From Parabacteroides chongii (GTDB lineage: Bacteria; Bacteroidota; Bacteroidia; Bacteroidales; Tannerellaceae): a stretch of DNA of 64,000 bases. Shown here piece after piece: positions 15,867 to 23,776 of the stretch. Position 1 is the first letter of the stretch. Each line of letters begins with the position of its first letter. The stretch is taken from NCBI RefSeq assembly GCF_029581355.1, contig NZ_CP120849.1:2636501-2700500 (forward strand). Direction: 5' to 3'. A program made the translations under genes and the position numbers. Below the pieces are notes generated by a model. That model saw nothing but the letters and a program-made list of their open reading frames with translations. It did not search any database and was not told the origin of the DNA.

Positions 15867-16310
15867 TTATTCAATAACCGGGCGATCATCGTCATTGTCG
15901 CTTCCCGACTGCCCCGGAGCTTTGTCGATGCGTTCGAGGCTGACCTTTTCGATCATTGCCCGGAGCTTGTCGCCAGGAGTGAAGATGATTTTGGGTTTTC
16001 GGATCATGGAAGCCTGGAAGTCTTTTTCTTCGACTGTGCCCGAGCTGCCGATCGACAGGCGGAAATTGCCCAGCCTGCCCAGCTGTACCACTTCGTTGCG
16101 CAGCAATGCCTCTTCCATGGCACGGATCAGCCCCAGTACGACCAGCGCCACGTCACCGTCGCTTGCTGTCGACCGGTCGGCTATCAGTTCGCAAATCGAG
16201 TCGAAATCCATCTTGCCACTGACCGGCGCCGAGGCGTAATAACGTTTGGCATCGTCGGCAACACCTTTGGTAAGGTCCTTTTTCTGGACCAGTTTGTACT
16301 TTACTGACAT
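15867..16310 (-). CDS. HU-family DNA-binding protein (HU-HIG type)
   Basis: 147 residues beginning 'MSVKYKLVQKKDLTKGVADDAKRYYASAP', the characteristic opening of the Bacteroidetes HU-HIG proteins. The central HU-like fold ('VVLGLIRAMEEALLRNEVVQLGRLGNFRLSIGSSG') contains the 'V.LG.LG.f..s..s.G' pattern. The C-terminal 20 residues are acidic and polar. Such proteins are nucleoid-like DNA binders that are common beside lysozyme, DUF4248 and DUF3987 genes. First gene of a leftward operon with GH73 lysozyme (16 bp gap) and the small membrane protein; divergent from DUF4248 across 212 bp. Confidence 0.85.
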   Translation of the reverse strand: MSVKYKLVQKKDLTKGVADDAKRYYASAPVSGKMDFDSICELIADRSTASDGDVALVVLGLIRAMEEALLRNEVVQLGRLGNFRLSIGSSGTVEEKDFQASMIRKPKIIFTPGDKLRAMIEKVSLERIDKAPGQSGSDNDDDRPVIE

Positions 16311-16364
16311 AGTGTTAAATATTTAAGGGTTAGTGTAATAAATAGCTCTTATAGAACTTCAATA

Positions 16365-16372
16365 CAAAGATA
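16365..16372 (-). promoter_or_regulatory. -7 box for the HU/GH73 operon
   Basis: TATCTTTG on the minus strand, 55 bp before the HU-like gene, within the 212-bp divergent region 16311-16522. I see no clear TAnnTTTG for the rightward DUF4248 gene; TATTATTTG near 16474-16482 has a spacing one base too long. Confidence 0.55.
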
Positions 16373-16522
16373 CTATAGCCTTTACCCGCCAGCGGATGCT
16401 AACGAAAGGTACGTGATGATCAGCGTGTATATTTATTTTGATAATTATTCCCCTTTTGATATACAACGTATGCATATTATTTGTATATTGTAATCAGTTA
16501 ATAACTTAATAAATAAAATATT

Positions 16523-16759
16523 ATGGAGGACAAAAAAAGAGAGATGTCTCCCTGGCGGCGTGCGTATGGTGTAACCGAATTCGCACAATTGTACTTTCCG
16601 GGTCAGACACCGGTGGTGGCTTATAAGCGCATGTGGGAATGGATACGAACCTCCCGTGGTCTCAAAGCAAAGCTCGAAGCGGCAGGATGGGTGAAATTTC
16701 AGAAATTGTACACCCCCAAGCAGGTAGCCGTATTGATCGATCACCTGGGCGAACCTTGA
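16523..16759 (+). CDS. DUF4248 family protein
   Basis: 78 residues. 'MSPWRRAYGVTEFAQLYFPGQTPVVAYKRMWEWI' and 'LKAKLEAAGWVKFQKLYTPKQVAVLIDHLG' match what I know of DUF4248, a small Bacteroidetes protein with a helix-turn-helix-like helical make-up that is nearly always beside a VirE_N/DUF3987 gene. Function unknown; DNA binding is plausible. It precedes the DUF3987 gene by 26 bp, so both are probably on one transcript. Confidence 0.85.
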   Translation: MEDKKREMSPWRRAYGVTEFAQLYFPGQTPVVAYKRMWEWIRTSRGLKAKLEAAGWVKFQKLYTPKQVAVLIDHLGEP

Positions 16760-16785
16760 CCAGGCGTAAATTTAATAAGAAATTC

Positions 16786-19182
16786 ATGAGTGAATTAAAA
16801 AAACAGCAAGTGGAATGCTCATTCTATGAATCGGCATTCAAGACAGCGGTCTGCGTAACCGTCTCGTTGGAGAGTTACCTGGCCGGAGTAAAGAACGGAA
16901 AATACGAGGCTCTCGTCGAACGGCTGCGCAGCTACAAGGCAGCCGGGGATACGGAGCGTGCGGACAACGCCAAGAAAAAACTACCCCTGCTCGTTGCCGG
17001 AGGCGTGATGGAAGGTGGCCGTAAGCTGGAGCACATGGTGCGCTACAGCCGGTGTATAACGATCGACCTGGACGATGTGCCGGGCGACCCTCTCGATTTC
17101 CTGCGTCGGGCTGAGACGCTCGATTATGTGAAGGCGGGGCATATCAGTCCTTCCGGAACGGGAAATAAACTCTTCGTATTGGTAGACAGTTCGCTGCCGG
17201 ACCATGTGACGGCATTCGGATATGTCAGCCGGATGATCGAACGCGACCTGCCCGGCGTAAAAGTCGACGCTTCGGGCAAGGATGCCAACCGCAGCTGTTT
17301 TGTCAGTTACGACCCGGATGCCTTCTACAAGGAGGTTGCGCAGGTAGTGCACGTCCCGGTCGACGAGCTGAAAGCCGAAAAACAACCGGCTGCTCCGGTT
17401 GCCCGTGCCATCAGACGTGGCGGCGGACAACCGGGCGCAAATGCCTTGTCGAACTACATCGACCGCTTTGAGTCGGATAACCCGTTTGCCGACGGTGGCC
17501 GCCACAGCTATCTGGTGCGACTGACTTCGGCGCTGAACAGTGCCGGTTTTGCGGAGTATGAAGTGGAAACCGAATGTCTGCGTCGCTACTGCGAACCGGG
17601 ATTCGGGGAGAAAGAAATCCGGGGAATCGTGGCGGACATTTACCGTCGTTACCGCAGTGCGCACGGCAGTAATCCATATGATCCGTCGAAAGGCGAGAAG
17701 CCGGGAGCTTGTCTCAAAAATCTCAAAAATCTCTCTCCGGCTCCTGATTTTTCCACTCCGGAGGATGATGGCTCTATGGGCTTTGATATTGAAGCCGAAG
17801 ATGCCCGTTTACCCCACTTCGGGAGAGACCTTTTCGACCGTCTTCCGAAGCTCCTCGCGGACGCGGTGGCACCGGCCGGCGACGATACGGAATTTGACCT
17901 GATGCTGCTTGCCGGACTGACCGTTTGCAGCACCGCCTTGCCTGGCGTGACCGGCAATTTGAAGGACGAACCGTATGCCCCGCCGTTTTATACCCTGCTG
18001 ATCGGTCCTTCGGGCAGCGGCAAGGGATGTATCCATGCGATGCACAAGGTAGTGGAACCCTGGCAACGATACGTGGCTGACATGTCGCGCCATGATGTGG
18101 AGCAGTACAAAAAGGAGAAGGAGACCTACGACACGTACAAGTTCCAGCAGCGTTACGGCAAGAAGAAGACCACCGCGGGGCCAGTTCCCACGGAGCCGAA
18201 GCCGGTCTTCCTCAAACAGCTGCACATGAGCGGCTACACCACGACGGCGCGTATGATCGAACAGTTGCATATCAACGACCATTATGCTTCGTTGATGTTT
18301 GAGACGGAGTTGGAGTCGGTCACTGTCACTCTTACGCAGGATTTCGGCGGGTATGGGTATCTTTTGAATCAGATATTCCATCACGAAACGATCAGTAGCT
18401 CGTCGAAGACGAACGGTTCTTTCCTGGTGCGGCGTCCTATGATGGGTCTGTTGGCTACCGGTACGCCGGGCATGCTGGCGCAGCTGGTGCCTTCTACCGA
18501 AAGCGGATTGTTCAGTCGCCTGTTGATTTACAAAATCACGGGTCATACGGAATATCGTCCGCTCACCTCGTCGGACAATGTGCGTCAGAATGCGTTCTAT
18601 TATGACGGGCTGGGGTTGCGCCTGCTCGATATAGCGATTCATTTGGACAAGTCGCCGACCTTTGTCAGCTTTTCCGACAAACAGCGCAAGCGGCTGGATC
18701 GTTATTTCAAACGCGAATATTATAATGTACGCGTGTTCAATAATAATGACGTGGCTTCGGTGGTGCTTCGTCATCGCCTGATAATCTTCCGTATGGCGAT
18801 GGTGCTGACAGCCTTGCGCAAGGGTGAAAGCCTGAGTACGGATGCGCATATCGAGATTTCGGATGAAGACTTCGAAACGGCTTTCCACATCGGCACCCGT
18901 ACGTTGCAGCATTCGCTCCTGATCAGCACTTCGATGAAGCATAGCAAGGCGGAGCATCACTATAAGATTCCGACCATTCAGTTGGATTTGTTTGCCGACA
19001 TGTCGGACGAGTTCCGGATCACCGAGATACTCGAATTGGCGGGCGTCCGCGGAATCAGCCGTGCAACGGTGTATCGGATGCTGAAAAAGGCGCAGGAATA
19101 CAAGCTATTGATCTCAGTAGGAGCGGGTTGCTATCGCAAGACGGAAGAGGGTAAGAATGTAAAAAATTCAGAAACGGATTAG
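16786..19182 (+). CDS. VirE_N (BT4734-like) / DUF3987 primase-helicase-like protein
   Basis: 798 residues from the ATG at 16786; the longest frame starts 51 codons earlier inside the DUF4248 gene. Order of parts: BT4734/VirE_N domain (about 10-210, with 'CITIDLDDVPGD', 'GHISPSGTGNKLFVLVD' and 'DASGKDANRSCFVSYDP', resembling primase-polymerase folds); a PriCT-like helical part (about 230-300); a DUF3987 ATPase-like domain with a P-loop 'LLIGPSGSGKG' near residue 405; and a C-terminal winged-helix-like part ('ISRATVYRMLKKAQEYKLL'). This combination suggests replication-primase ancestry as in mobile elements. No integrase or other mobility gene is nearby. Function in the chromosome is unknown. 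Confidence 0.85.
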   Translation: MSELKKQQVECSFYESAFKTAVCVTVSLESYLAGVKNGKYEALVERLRSYKAAGDTERADNAKKKLPLLVAGGVMEGGRKLEHMVRYSRCITIDLDDVPGDPLDFLRRAETLDYVKAGHISPSGTGNKLFVLVDSSLPDHVTAFGYVSRMIERDLPGVKVDASGKDANRSCFVSYDPDAFYKEVAQVVHVPVDELKAEKQPAAPVARAIRRGGGQPGANALSNYIDRFESDNPFADGGRHSYLVRLTSALNSAGFAEYEVETECLRRYCEPGFGEKEIRGIVADIYRRYRSAHGSNPYDPSKGEKPGACLKNLKNLSPAPDFSTPEDDGSMGFDIEAEDARLPHFGRDLFDRLPKLLADAVAPAGDDTEFDLMLLAGLTVCSTALPGVTGNLKDEPYAPPFYTLLIGPSGSGKGCIHAMHKVVEPWQRYVADMSRHDVEQYKKEKETYDTYKFQQRYGKKKTTAGPVPTEPKPVFLKQLHMSGYTTTARMIEQLHINDHYASLMFETELESVTVTLTQDFGGYGYLLNQIFHHETISSSSKTNGSFLVRRPMMGLLATGTPGMLAQLVPSTESGLFSRLLIYKITGHTEYRPLTSSDNVRQNAFYYDGLGLRLLDIAIHLDKSPTFVSFSDKQRKRLDRYFKREYYNVRVFNNNDVASVVLRHRLIIFRMAMVLTALRKGESLSTDAHIEISDEDFETAFHIGTRTLQHSLLISTSMKHSKAEHHYKIPTIQLDLFADMSDEFRITEILELAGVRGISRATVYRMLKKAQEYKLLISVGAGCYRKTEEGKNVKNSETD

Positions 19183-19395
19183 AGATTTTTGAGATAATTG
19201 AGACAAATGAGTAAATTTGCCCTCGAAACCGTTCTTTTTCTGTTGAGTAGTTATCGACTCTTAAATGCCTAAGCATCCGCGACTTAACGGGTAGGCATCC
19301 GTTCGGAGGGTTTTGCCTGAAAAGGGATAAACTCACTGAATACTAAAATGGCTTGTAGAGTATGATTCTTATTATCTAGAAACGCGAAAATCTGT

Positions 19396-19425
19396 GACGA
19401 GAAAAAACGTACCTTTTTTCTCGTC
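19396..19425. repeat. Left inverted repeat of inverton 1
   Basis: 30 bp. Itself a perfect dyad: arms GACGAGAAAAAA and TTTTTTCTCGTC around the 6-bp centre CGTACC. Confidence 0.88.
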
Positions 19426-19427
19426 AG

Positions 19428-19457
19428 CAAAGGTACTATACTTTTTTAAATCGCCAA
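19428..19457 (-). promoter_or_regulatory. Inverton 1 promoter, currently pointing away from the gene
   Basis: On the minus strand TTGG (plus 19454-19457), 18 bp, TACCTTTG (plus 19428-19435). The box ends 2 bp from the left repeat, so after inversion transcription would start inside the right repeat. Confidence 0.75.
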
Positions 19458-19568
19458 TTATTTTGCTAAATATTTTTCCTGATCTATATCCTTTCTTATC
19501 AGATAGATATAAAACTCTGTACGAAAATCCCCCTTTTCTGAATGTAAGCTAAAGGAGCGCAAAAACGT

Positions 19569-19598
19569 GACGAGAAAAAAGGTACGTTTTCGCTAGTC
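19569..19598. repeat. Right inverted repeat of inverton 1
   Basis: 30 bp; inner arm GACGAGAAAAAA, centre GGTACG, degenerate outer arm TTTTCGCTAGTC. Reverse complement matches the left repeat at 27/30 positions. Confidence 0.88.
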
Positions 19599-19644
19599 AT
19601 TTAGACATTAATTAACACTATTATTAATATTAAATTTATTGATT

Positions 19645-22600
19645 ATGAACAAAAAGTTTTCTACGCTTGTGGCCAGTTTGTTGCTGGCTGGTGCTTGGAT
19701 GACAATGGATGCAGCCGTTGTGAGGGTGAAACCTGCGATCGGTGGCAAGTATGTTGTTGGTATAGCTGGTGAGGCAGAAGGAGAGGTGAGTGCTTGGACT
19801 GGTACTGACATGACTTTGGGTAATGCTGCTACAGTGGATAGTGAAGATGATATGGCTTTCGAGTTGAAGGCTGTTGAAGGTAAAGAAGGGGTTTTTTATC
19901 TGAAAAATGCTGATAACTTTCTTTGTTTTGACTCAGACGGAGAAGGGTACTTGGCATGGAACGAAACTTCTAAATCTAAAATAGAATTCAAGGTTAACGG
20001 TGGCGGACTGGAGTACGTTGGTCTTGAAGAAGGTACTGCAACTTTTTCAGGTAAACTATTGATTGAAGTAGGAGAAACAGGTAGCACCGTACGGTTGCCG
20101 TACGATGGATATGTAAAGCCTGCAAATACAAAAGCCCTTGAATTCTTTGTTTACAACGATGACGTAACGTTTGCTGAAGAAACTCTTGAGTTGCAGGATG
20201 AAGCCAAAACAGGTGAATACTACGTTATCGCTGCTACAGACGAACAGATTTTGACAGACGACGGTGAAGGTAATGTTACTGCCGTTGAAATGACAGAAGA
20301 TGAAGCTGAGCTGGACAACGTACTGTGGACAATCACAACAGGTAAGGCTGCTGACGGTACTACAATTACTTACAAATTAACTAACAAGAAAAGTGGTAAG
20401 TCTTTGGTAATTGAAAACCGTGATAACTTCATTGTTGCAGGTTCTGCTGCACGCTTCACTTTAGGTGTGGGTAACGATCAGTTGCTGGGTGTTAATGGCG
20501 ATGCTTTGGAAGTTAATGTAACAGCAGCCAACTTCGGTGTCTACAAATCACCGGTTGTTAAATTGAACTCTACTAAGCTGAACGATATGTTGAGCGAAGG
20601 TTTCAACATGACCATCAAGAAAACTGCAGCAGGAAAAGAAACTATCGAAGGCCTTGAAGCATTCGCTGGTGACTTGGTAGCTACTCAGAATGACAAAACT
20701 CGTTTCCAAATCAAAAATGGCGAGAAATACATTGCTTTGAACAAAACAGGATGGGATGCAGACAATACTGGTGTTGCACAGAGAAAGACTAAGTTTGTCT
20801 TGACTGATAAAGTGGCTGATGCTTGTTGGTTTGAATTCACCCAGTATGCAGGGACAGCTAGTGAATTGGTGAAAGAAGTAACTGTTTATGAAAAAGAAGA
20901 TGCGACTGAAATGTATGGGAAGCTGTTTATCTCTTCATTGGAAGGTAAACATGTTTTGACTGTTACTCCTGAATTGTATGAATATGAGACCCAGAAGGAA
21001 ACATTGCCGTACATCACTTTGGGCGCTGACAATATCGTTAAACCGGAAGAATTCTTGAAGAACGGTTTCGCTGTTATCAAACAGTTGAACGAAGATGTAG
21101 ACATGTTCGTTGTTGCAACAACTTGTGACAATTCAATAGCATTGGCTGAATCAGTAGTCAACGACGTAGAAAAACAATGGGCTGTTTCTTACGATGTAGA
21201 GAAGAAAGTTTATAAGATGGTGAACCGTGAAAATACAGCTGTTGAAAAAGAAGTTTCTTACACTCTGTTGCGTGAAAACGGTGACAAGAAAGACAACATC
21301 TATGTATATAATGGTACCGAATACGAAATCACATTCGTACCGGTAGACGCAAGCAGTAAATACTACATGTACTTGAGCGAAGGTACAGATAAGAACGATC
21401 CTGACTTGGCTGAAAAGTCATTCGTAATGTCTTACTGGTCTACAGTATTCAACGGTTATGCTAACGTAGCTATCAACGACAAAGATTGGGCATTCATCGA
21501 TACGAAAGCTGTACAGGCTGAATTTACTGCTACAGCAGTTGATACAGTGGCAGCTAAAACGTTGATCAACTACTACGATGCAACTAAGAAAGAATGGCAG
21601 AAGAACGAACCTGTTCTGAAAGCTCCGGTTTACGAGTTTACTGTAGGTGACTTGGATTTCGGTTTGAATAAAGATGGCAAGTTCGCTTTATTGGATGATG
21701 AAGCTACAGCAATGGCTGTCCGTGTTGCCGGCGAACACTTCAACTTGGCTAAAGCTAAAGATATTGAAGGAAAGAACACTGCTAAATGGGATGGTAAAGT
21801 ATATGTAGGTAACAACGACTCTTACATGTATTCTGTAAACTGCTTGTATGACGACAACAAGAACACATTGTTCATGGTAGCTGACAACAACCGTCCGGAA
21901 TACCGTCGTCTGGGTAAGACAGTGAAAGATGGTTATAACGACATGGAAGGTGACTTGAACATCTTGAAGTTCTTCCGTACAAATGATGAAAACCAGTTCT
22001 TGTATGAAAATACAATGAACCGCAACGCTAACAACGGTGCTGCTAGCCTGAACTTCTTAGGTGAAACTAACTTGGCTGACAAGCCTGCTAACGCCCAGCT
22101 GCCGTTCCTGGTGGATACTGCTTACATCCGCAACGAAACACGTAAACCGTTGTATCTGCTGTCTGTACGTAATGAATTTGTAAAAGGAAAAGAAGCTGTT
22201 GCATGTCCGGATCACGGATTCGATCCGAACTGTCCGCACTGGACTGCAGGAACTCCTGACCATCGCACTGGTGCTTACCTGGTAGCTTTGGACGATTCTA
22301 TCGCTACTTATGCACAGGCTAAATATCAGGGTAACATTCGTTTGGCATTCGTTGATGCTACACACGTAGGCGACTCTCTGATCATCGCAAGCTCTAAGTA
22401 TACTGGTACAAAGACTGCTAAGAACGATACATTGAGCTTCGTTAAGAAAGACGGCAAACAGAGAATGAACGCTGCTACATTCGCATTCAAGTTGGTTGAC
22501 CGTGCTGTTGATCCTGAAGGCGACAAGGCTACATTCATTATCGAAGCTGTTCCGGCTAGTGAAAATGGTCCTGCACGTTATGTACGTGTTCACAACACAG

Positions 22601-22899
22601 TACCTGTATTGGTAGACAATATTGCTGAAGCTGCAACATTCGAAGTAATGGCTGCTGCTGAAGGCGAAACAGCAACTTCTAACGAAGGTATCGAAGCAAC
22701 AGGTGTATCAGTTGTTGCAACTAACGGTGCCGTAATCGTTAAGGGTGCTGAAGGCAAGAACGTTGTAATCACTAACGTACTTGGCCAGCAGGTTGCTAAC
22801 ACAGTCGTTTCTTCTTCTGAAGCATCAATCGCAGCTCCTGCCGGTATGGTTGTAGTAGCTGTTGAAGGCGAAGCCGCTGTAAAAGCAATCGTAAAATAA
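19645..22899 (+). CDS. Large secreted surface (S-layer-like) protein 1, phase-variable
   Basis: 1084 residues from the ATG at 19645; the longest frame adds a TTG-Ile before it. Starts with a signal peptide, MNKKFSTLVASLLLAGAW, nearly shared with the genes at 23777 and 61413. The rest is acidic and beta-rich, with spaced sections such as 'LNDMLSEGFNMTIK', 'NRPEYRRLGK' and 'CPDHGFDPNCPHW'. The C-terminal ~60 residues ('IVKGAEGKNVVITNVLGQQ', then 'VVAVEGEAAVKAIVK') resemble a Bacteroidetes C-terminal secretion/sorting-type domain (DUF6383-like in Parabacteroides). Several Asp-Ser/Thr-hydrophobic triplets (DTV, DTA, DSL, DTL, DSI) fit the Bacteroides O-glycosylation motif. Family assignment to P. 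distasonis S-layer glycoproteins is from layout and recollection. Appears OFF in this orientation. Confidence 0.85.
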   Translation: MNKKFSTLVASLLLAGAWMTMDAAVVRVKPAIGGKYVVGIAGEAEGEVSAWTGTDMTLGNAATVDSEDDMAFELKAVEGKEGVFYLKNADNFLCFDSDGEGYLAWNETSKSKIEFKVNGGGLEYVGLEEGTATFSGKLLIEVGETGSTVRLPYDGYVKPANTKALEFFVYNDDVTFAEETLELQDEAKTGEYYVIAATDEQILTDDGEGNVTAVEMTEDEAELDNVLWTITTGKAADGTTITYKLTNKKSGKSLVIENRDNFIVAGSAARFTLGVGNDQLLGVNGDALEVNVTAANFGVYKSPVVKLNSTKLNDMLSEGFNMTIKKTAAGKETIEGLEAFAGDLVATQNDKTRFQIKNGEKYIALNKTGWDADNTGVAQRKTKFVLTDKVADACWFEFTQYAGTASELVKEVTVYEKEDATEMYGKLFISSLEGKHVLTVTPELYEYETQKETLPYITLGADNIVKPEEFLKNGFAVIKQLNEDVDMFVVATTCDNSIALAESVVNDVEKQWAVSYDVEKKVYKMVNRENTAVEKEVSYTLLRENGDKKDNIYVYNGTEYEITFVPVDASSKYYMYLSEGTDKNDPDLAEKSFVMSYWSTVFNGYANVAINDKDWAFIDTKAVQAEFTATAVDTVAAKTLINYYDATKKEWQKNEPVLKAPVYEFTVGDLDFGLNKDGKFALLDDEATAMAVRVAGEHFNLAKAKDIEGKNTAKWDGKVYVGNNDSYMYSVNCLYDDNKNTLFMVADNNRPEYRRLGKTVKDGYNDMEGDLNILKFFRTNDENQFLYENTMNRNANNGAASLNFLGETNLADKPANAQLPFLVDTAYIRNETRKPLYLLSVRNEFVKGKEAVACPDHGFDPNCPHWTAGTPDHRTGAYLVALDDSIATYAQAKYQGNIRLAFVDATHVGDSLIIASSKYTGTKTAKNDTLSFVKKDGKQRMNAATFAFKLVDRAVDPEGDKATFIIEAVPASENGPARYVRVHNTVPVLVDNIAEAATFEVMAAAEGETATSNEGIEATGVSVVATNGAVIVKGAEGKNVVITNVLGQQVANTVVSSSEASIAAPAGMVVVAVEGEAAVKAIVK

Positions 22900-22947
22900 G
22901 AAGTAATTTATAATCAAAATATTCTAAATCAATTACCGCGCATCGTA

Positions 22948-22969
22948 GGGGCGGTTCGCGAACCGCCCC
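22948..22969. repeat. 22-bp perfect GC-rich palindrome (REP-like)
   Basis: A run GGGGCGGTTCG followed immediately by its exact reverse complement, 49 bp after the stop codon of surface protein 1. It is much more GC-rich than its surroundings and lacks a T-run, so it resembles a REP-type element more than a terminator. Confidence 0.7.
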
Positions 22970-22977
22970 ATGATAAT

Positions 22978-23065
22978 TACCCTGCGACAGGCGAACAAGC
23001 GGTGAGATATTAATATTAAAGTAATGAAATAAAAGTTCTTTCTGTCCGACCTCTGTGAAGAGTGA
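22978..23065 (+). other. 3' untranslated segment shared with surface gene 2
   Basis: From TACCCTGCGACAGG through AACAAG, AATACTAAAGTAATGAAA-like and CCTCTGTGAAGAG the sequence parallels 27264-27346 downstream of surface gene 2, then each continues into its own terminator. Confidence 0.65.
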
Positions 23066-23080
23066 AGACAGGTAAAAAGT

Positions 23081-23113
23081 AAGCCCCGACAGGTACTCCT
23101 GCCGGGGCTTTTG
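23081..23113 (+). terminator. Terminator of surface gene 1
   Basis: AAGCCCCG (23081-23088) with CGGGGCTT (23103-23110), plus an inner CAGG/CCTG helix, followed by TTTT. Confidence 0.8.
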
Positions 23114-23142
23114 GGTTGTAGTGCTCTATTTCTACAATGTTT

Positions 23143-23247
23143 TTACAGCTGCACTTCGATTTTCAGTTTGCCACCGAGCCCACGTTCTACGATATCAAAT
23201 AAAGTTTTGAGCGTGATGTTTTCACCATCATTTCGTATGAGGTATTA
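23143..23247 (-). pseudogene. Remnant of an XRE-type antitoxin/regulator C-terminus
   Basis: Read on the minus strand the frame gives 'IRNDGENITLKTLFDIVERG' and then 'LGGKLKIEVQL' before a TAA (23143-23145). This matches the C-terminal tail typical of small Bacteroidetes helix-turn-helix antitoxins ('NITLKTLFDIVE.GLGGKL'). The frame is closed by a stop just upstream (near 23250), so the helix-turn-helix itself is gone. I read it as a degraded gene left between the two surface-protein loci. Assignment is from motif memory only. Confidence 0.55.
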
Positions 23248-23493
23248 TTGACTTAATTTAAGTAAAGAAATTTTGGGGTATAAGGTTTATAGATCGTGTA
23301 ATTGAGTTTATTCATTAGTGAAGAAAAAGTGGTAGAATCCGGCTTTTTTTAGTTTTTGTGCCTTATTTCATGAAAAAAACTCTTTTGAGGGTATTTGTGC
23401 TCGAACACACAATGTTTAAAACACTAAAATTTACGTGATGAAAAACATGGTTTTATATTTTGAAAAACAGTAAGTTATGTAGTGAATTGTAGT

Positions 23494-23523
23494 GACTAAA
23501 GAAAACGTCCCTTTTTTCTCGTC
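23494..23523. repeat. Left inverted repeat of inverton 2
   Basis: 30 bp: degenerate outer arm GACTAAAGAAAA, centre CGTCCC, inner arm TTTTTTCTCGTC. Confidence 0.88.
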
Positions 23524-23524
23524 A

Positions 23525-23554
23525 CAAAAATACGACAATATTTTTAACCGACAA
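23525..23554 (-). promoter_or_regulatory. Inverton 2 promoter, currently pointing away from the gene
   Basis: Minus strand TTGT (plus 23551-23554), 18 bp, TATTTTTG (plus 23525-23532), one base inside the left repeat. Confidence 0.75.
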
Positions 23555-23666
23555 TCATTTAACCAATCTTTTTTATTGTTTATATGTCCTTTCTTATCAG
23601 GATGATAGAAAAACGAGGACGAAGTTATCTCTTTTTTACATGAAATCAAAACCGAACCCAGAAAAT

Positions 23667-23696
23667 GACGAGAAAAAAGGGACGTTTAAATTCGTC
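23667..23696. repeat. Right inverted repeat of inverton 2
   Basis: 30 bp: inner arm GACGAGAAAAAA, centre GGGACG, outer arm TTTAAATTCGTC. Confidence 0.88.
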
Positions 23697-23776
23697 ATTT
23701 GACGATTATCAATGTCTGAGAGGAATTTATAATTCGAATTTTAGTATAGTTTTATTATTAATTAAATTTATTGATT

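Larger units (their letters stand above)
19396..19598. other. Predicted invertible promoter segment 1 (inverton)
   Basis: Two 30-bp inverted repeats (27 of 30 positions match, 22 consecutive) flank 143 bp that contain one Bacteroidetes promoter. In the orientation given, the promoter sits next to the left repeat and reads left, away from the giant surface-protein gene at 19645. Inversion would place it next to the right repeat, 50-80 bp before the ATG. Two further copies of the same architecture occur at 23494-23696 and 61089-61289. DNA inversion controlling S-layer-like glycoproteins is known in Parabacteroides distasonis; that this segment inverts is an inference. Confidence 0.85.
23494..23696. 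other. Predicted invertible promoter segment 2 (inverton)
   Basis: Same design as segment 1: 30-bp inverted repeats (26/30 match, 21 consecutive), exactly 143 bp between them, and a single promoter beside the left repeat reading left. Inversion would drive the gene at 23777, 80 bp beyond the right repeat. The 6-bp centre of the repeats (CGTCCC/GGGACG) differs from segments 1 and 3. Confidence 0.85.

Noticed and set aside
15344..16307. Two long forward frames opposite the GH73 and HU-like genes
   Set aside because: Shadow frames in a GC-richer stretch; the minus-strand genes carry clear family motifs.
16474..16482. TATTATTTG as promoter of the DUF4248 gene
   Set aside because: Spacing between TA and TTTG is one base too long for the consensus, so not listed as a promoter.
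22948..22969. Palindrome as terminator of surface gene 1
   Set aside because: No T-run follows; a better terminator lies at 23081-23113.
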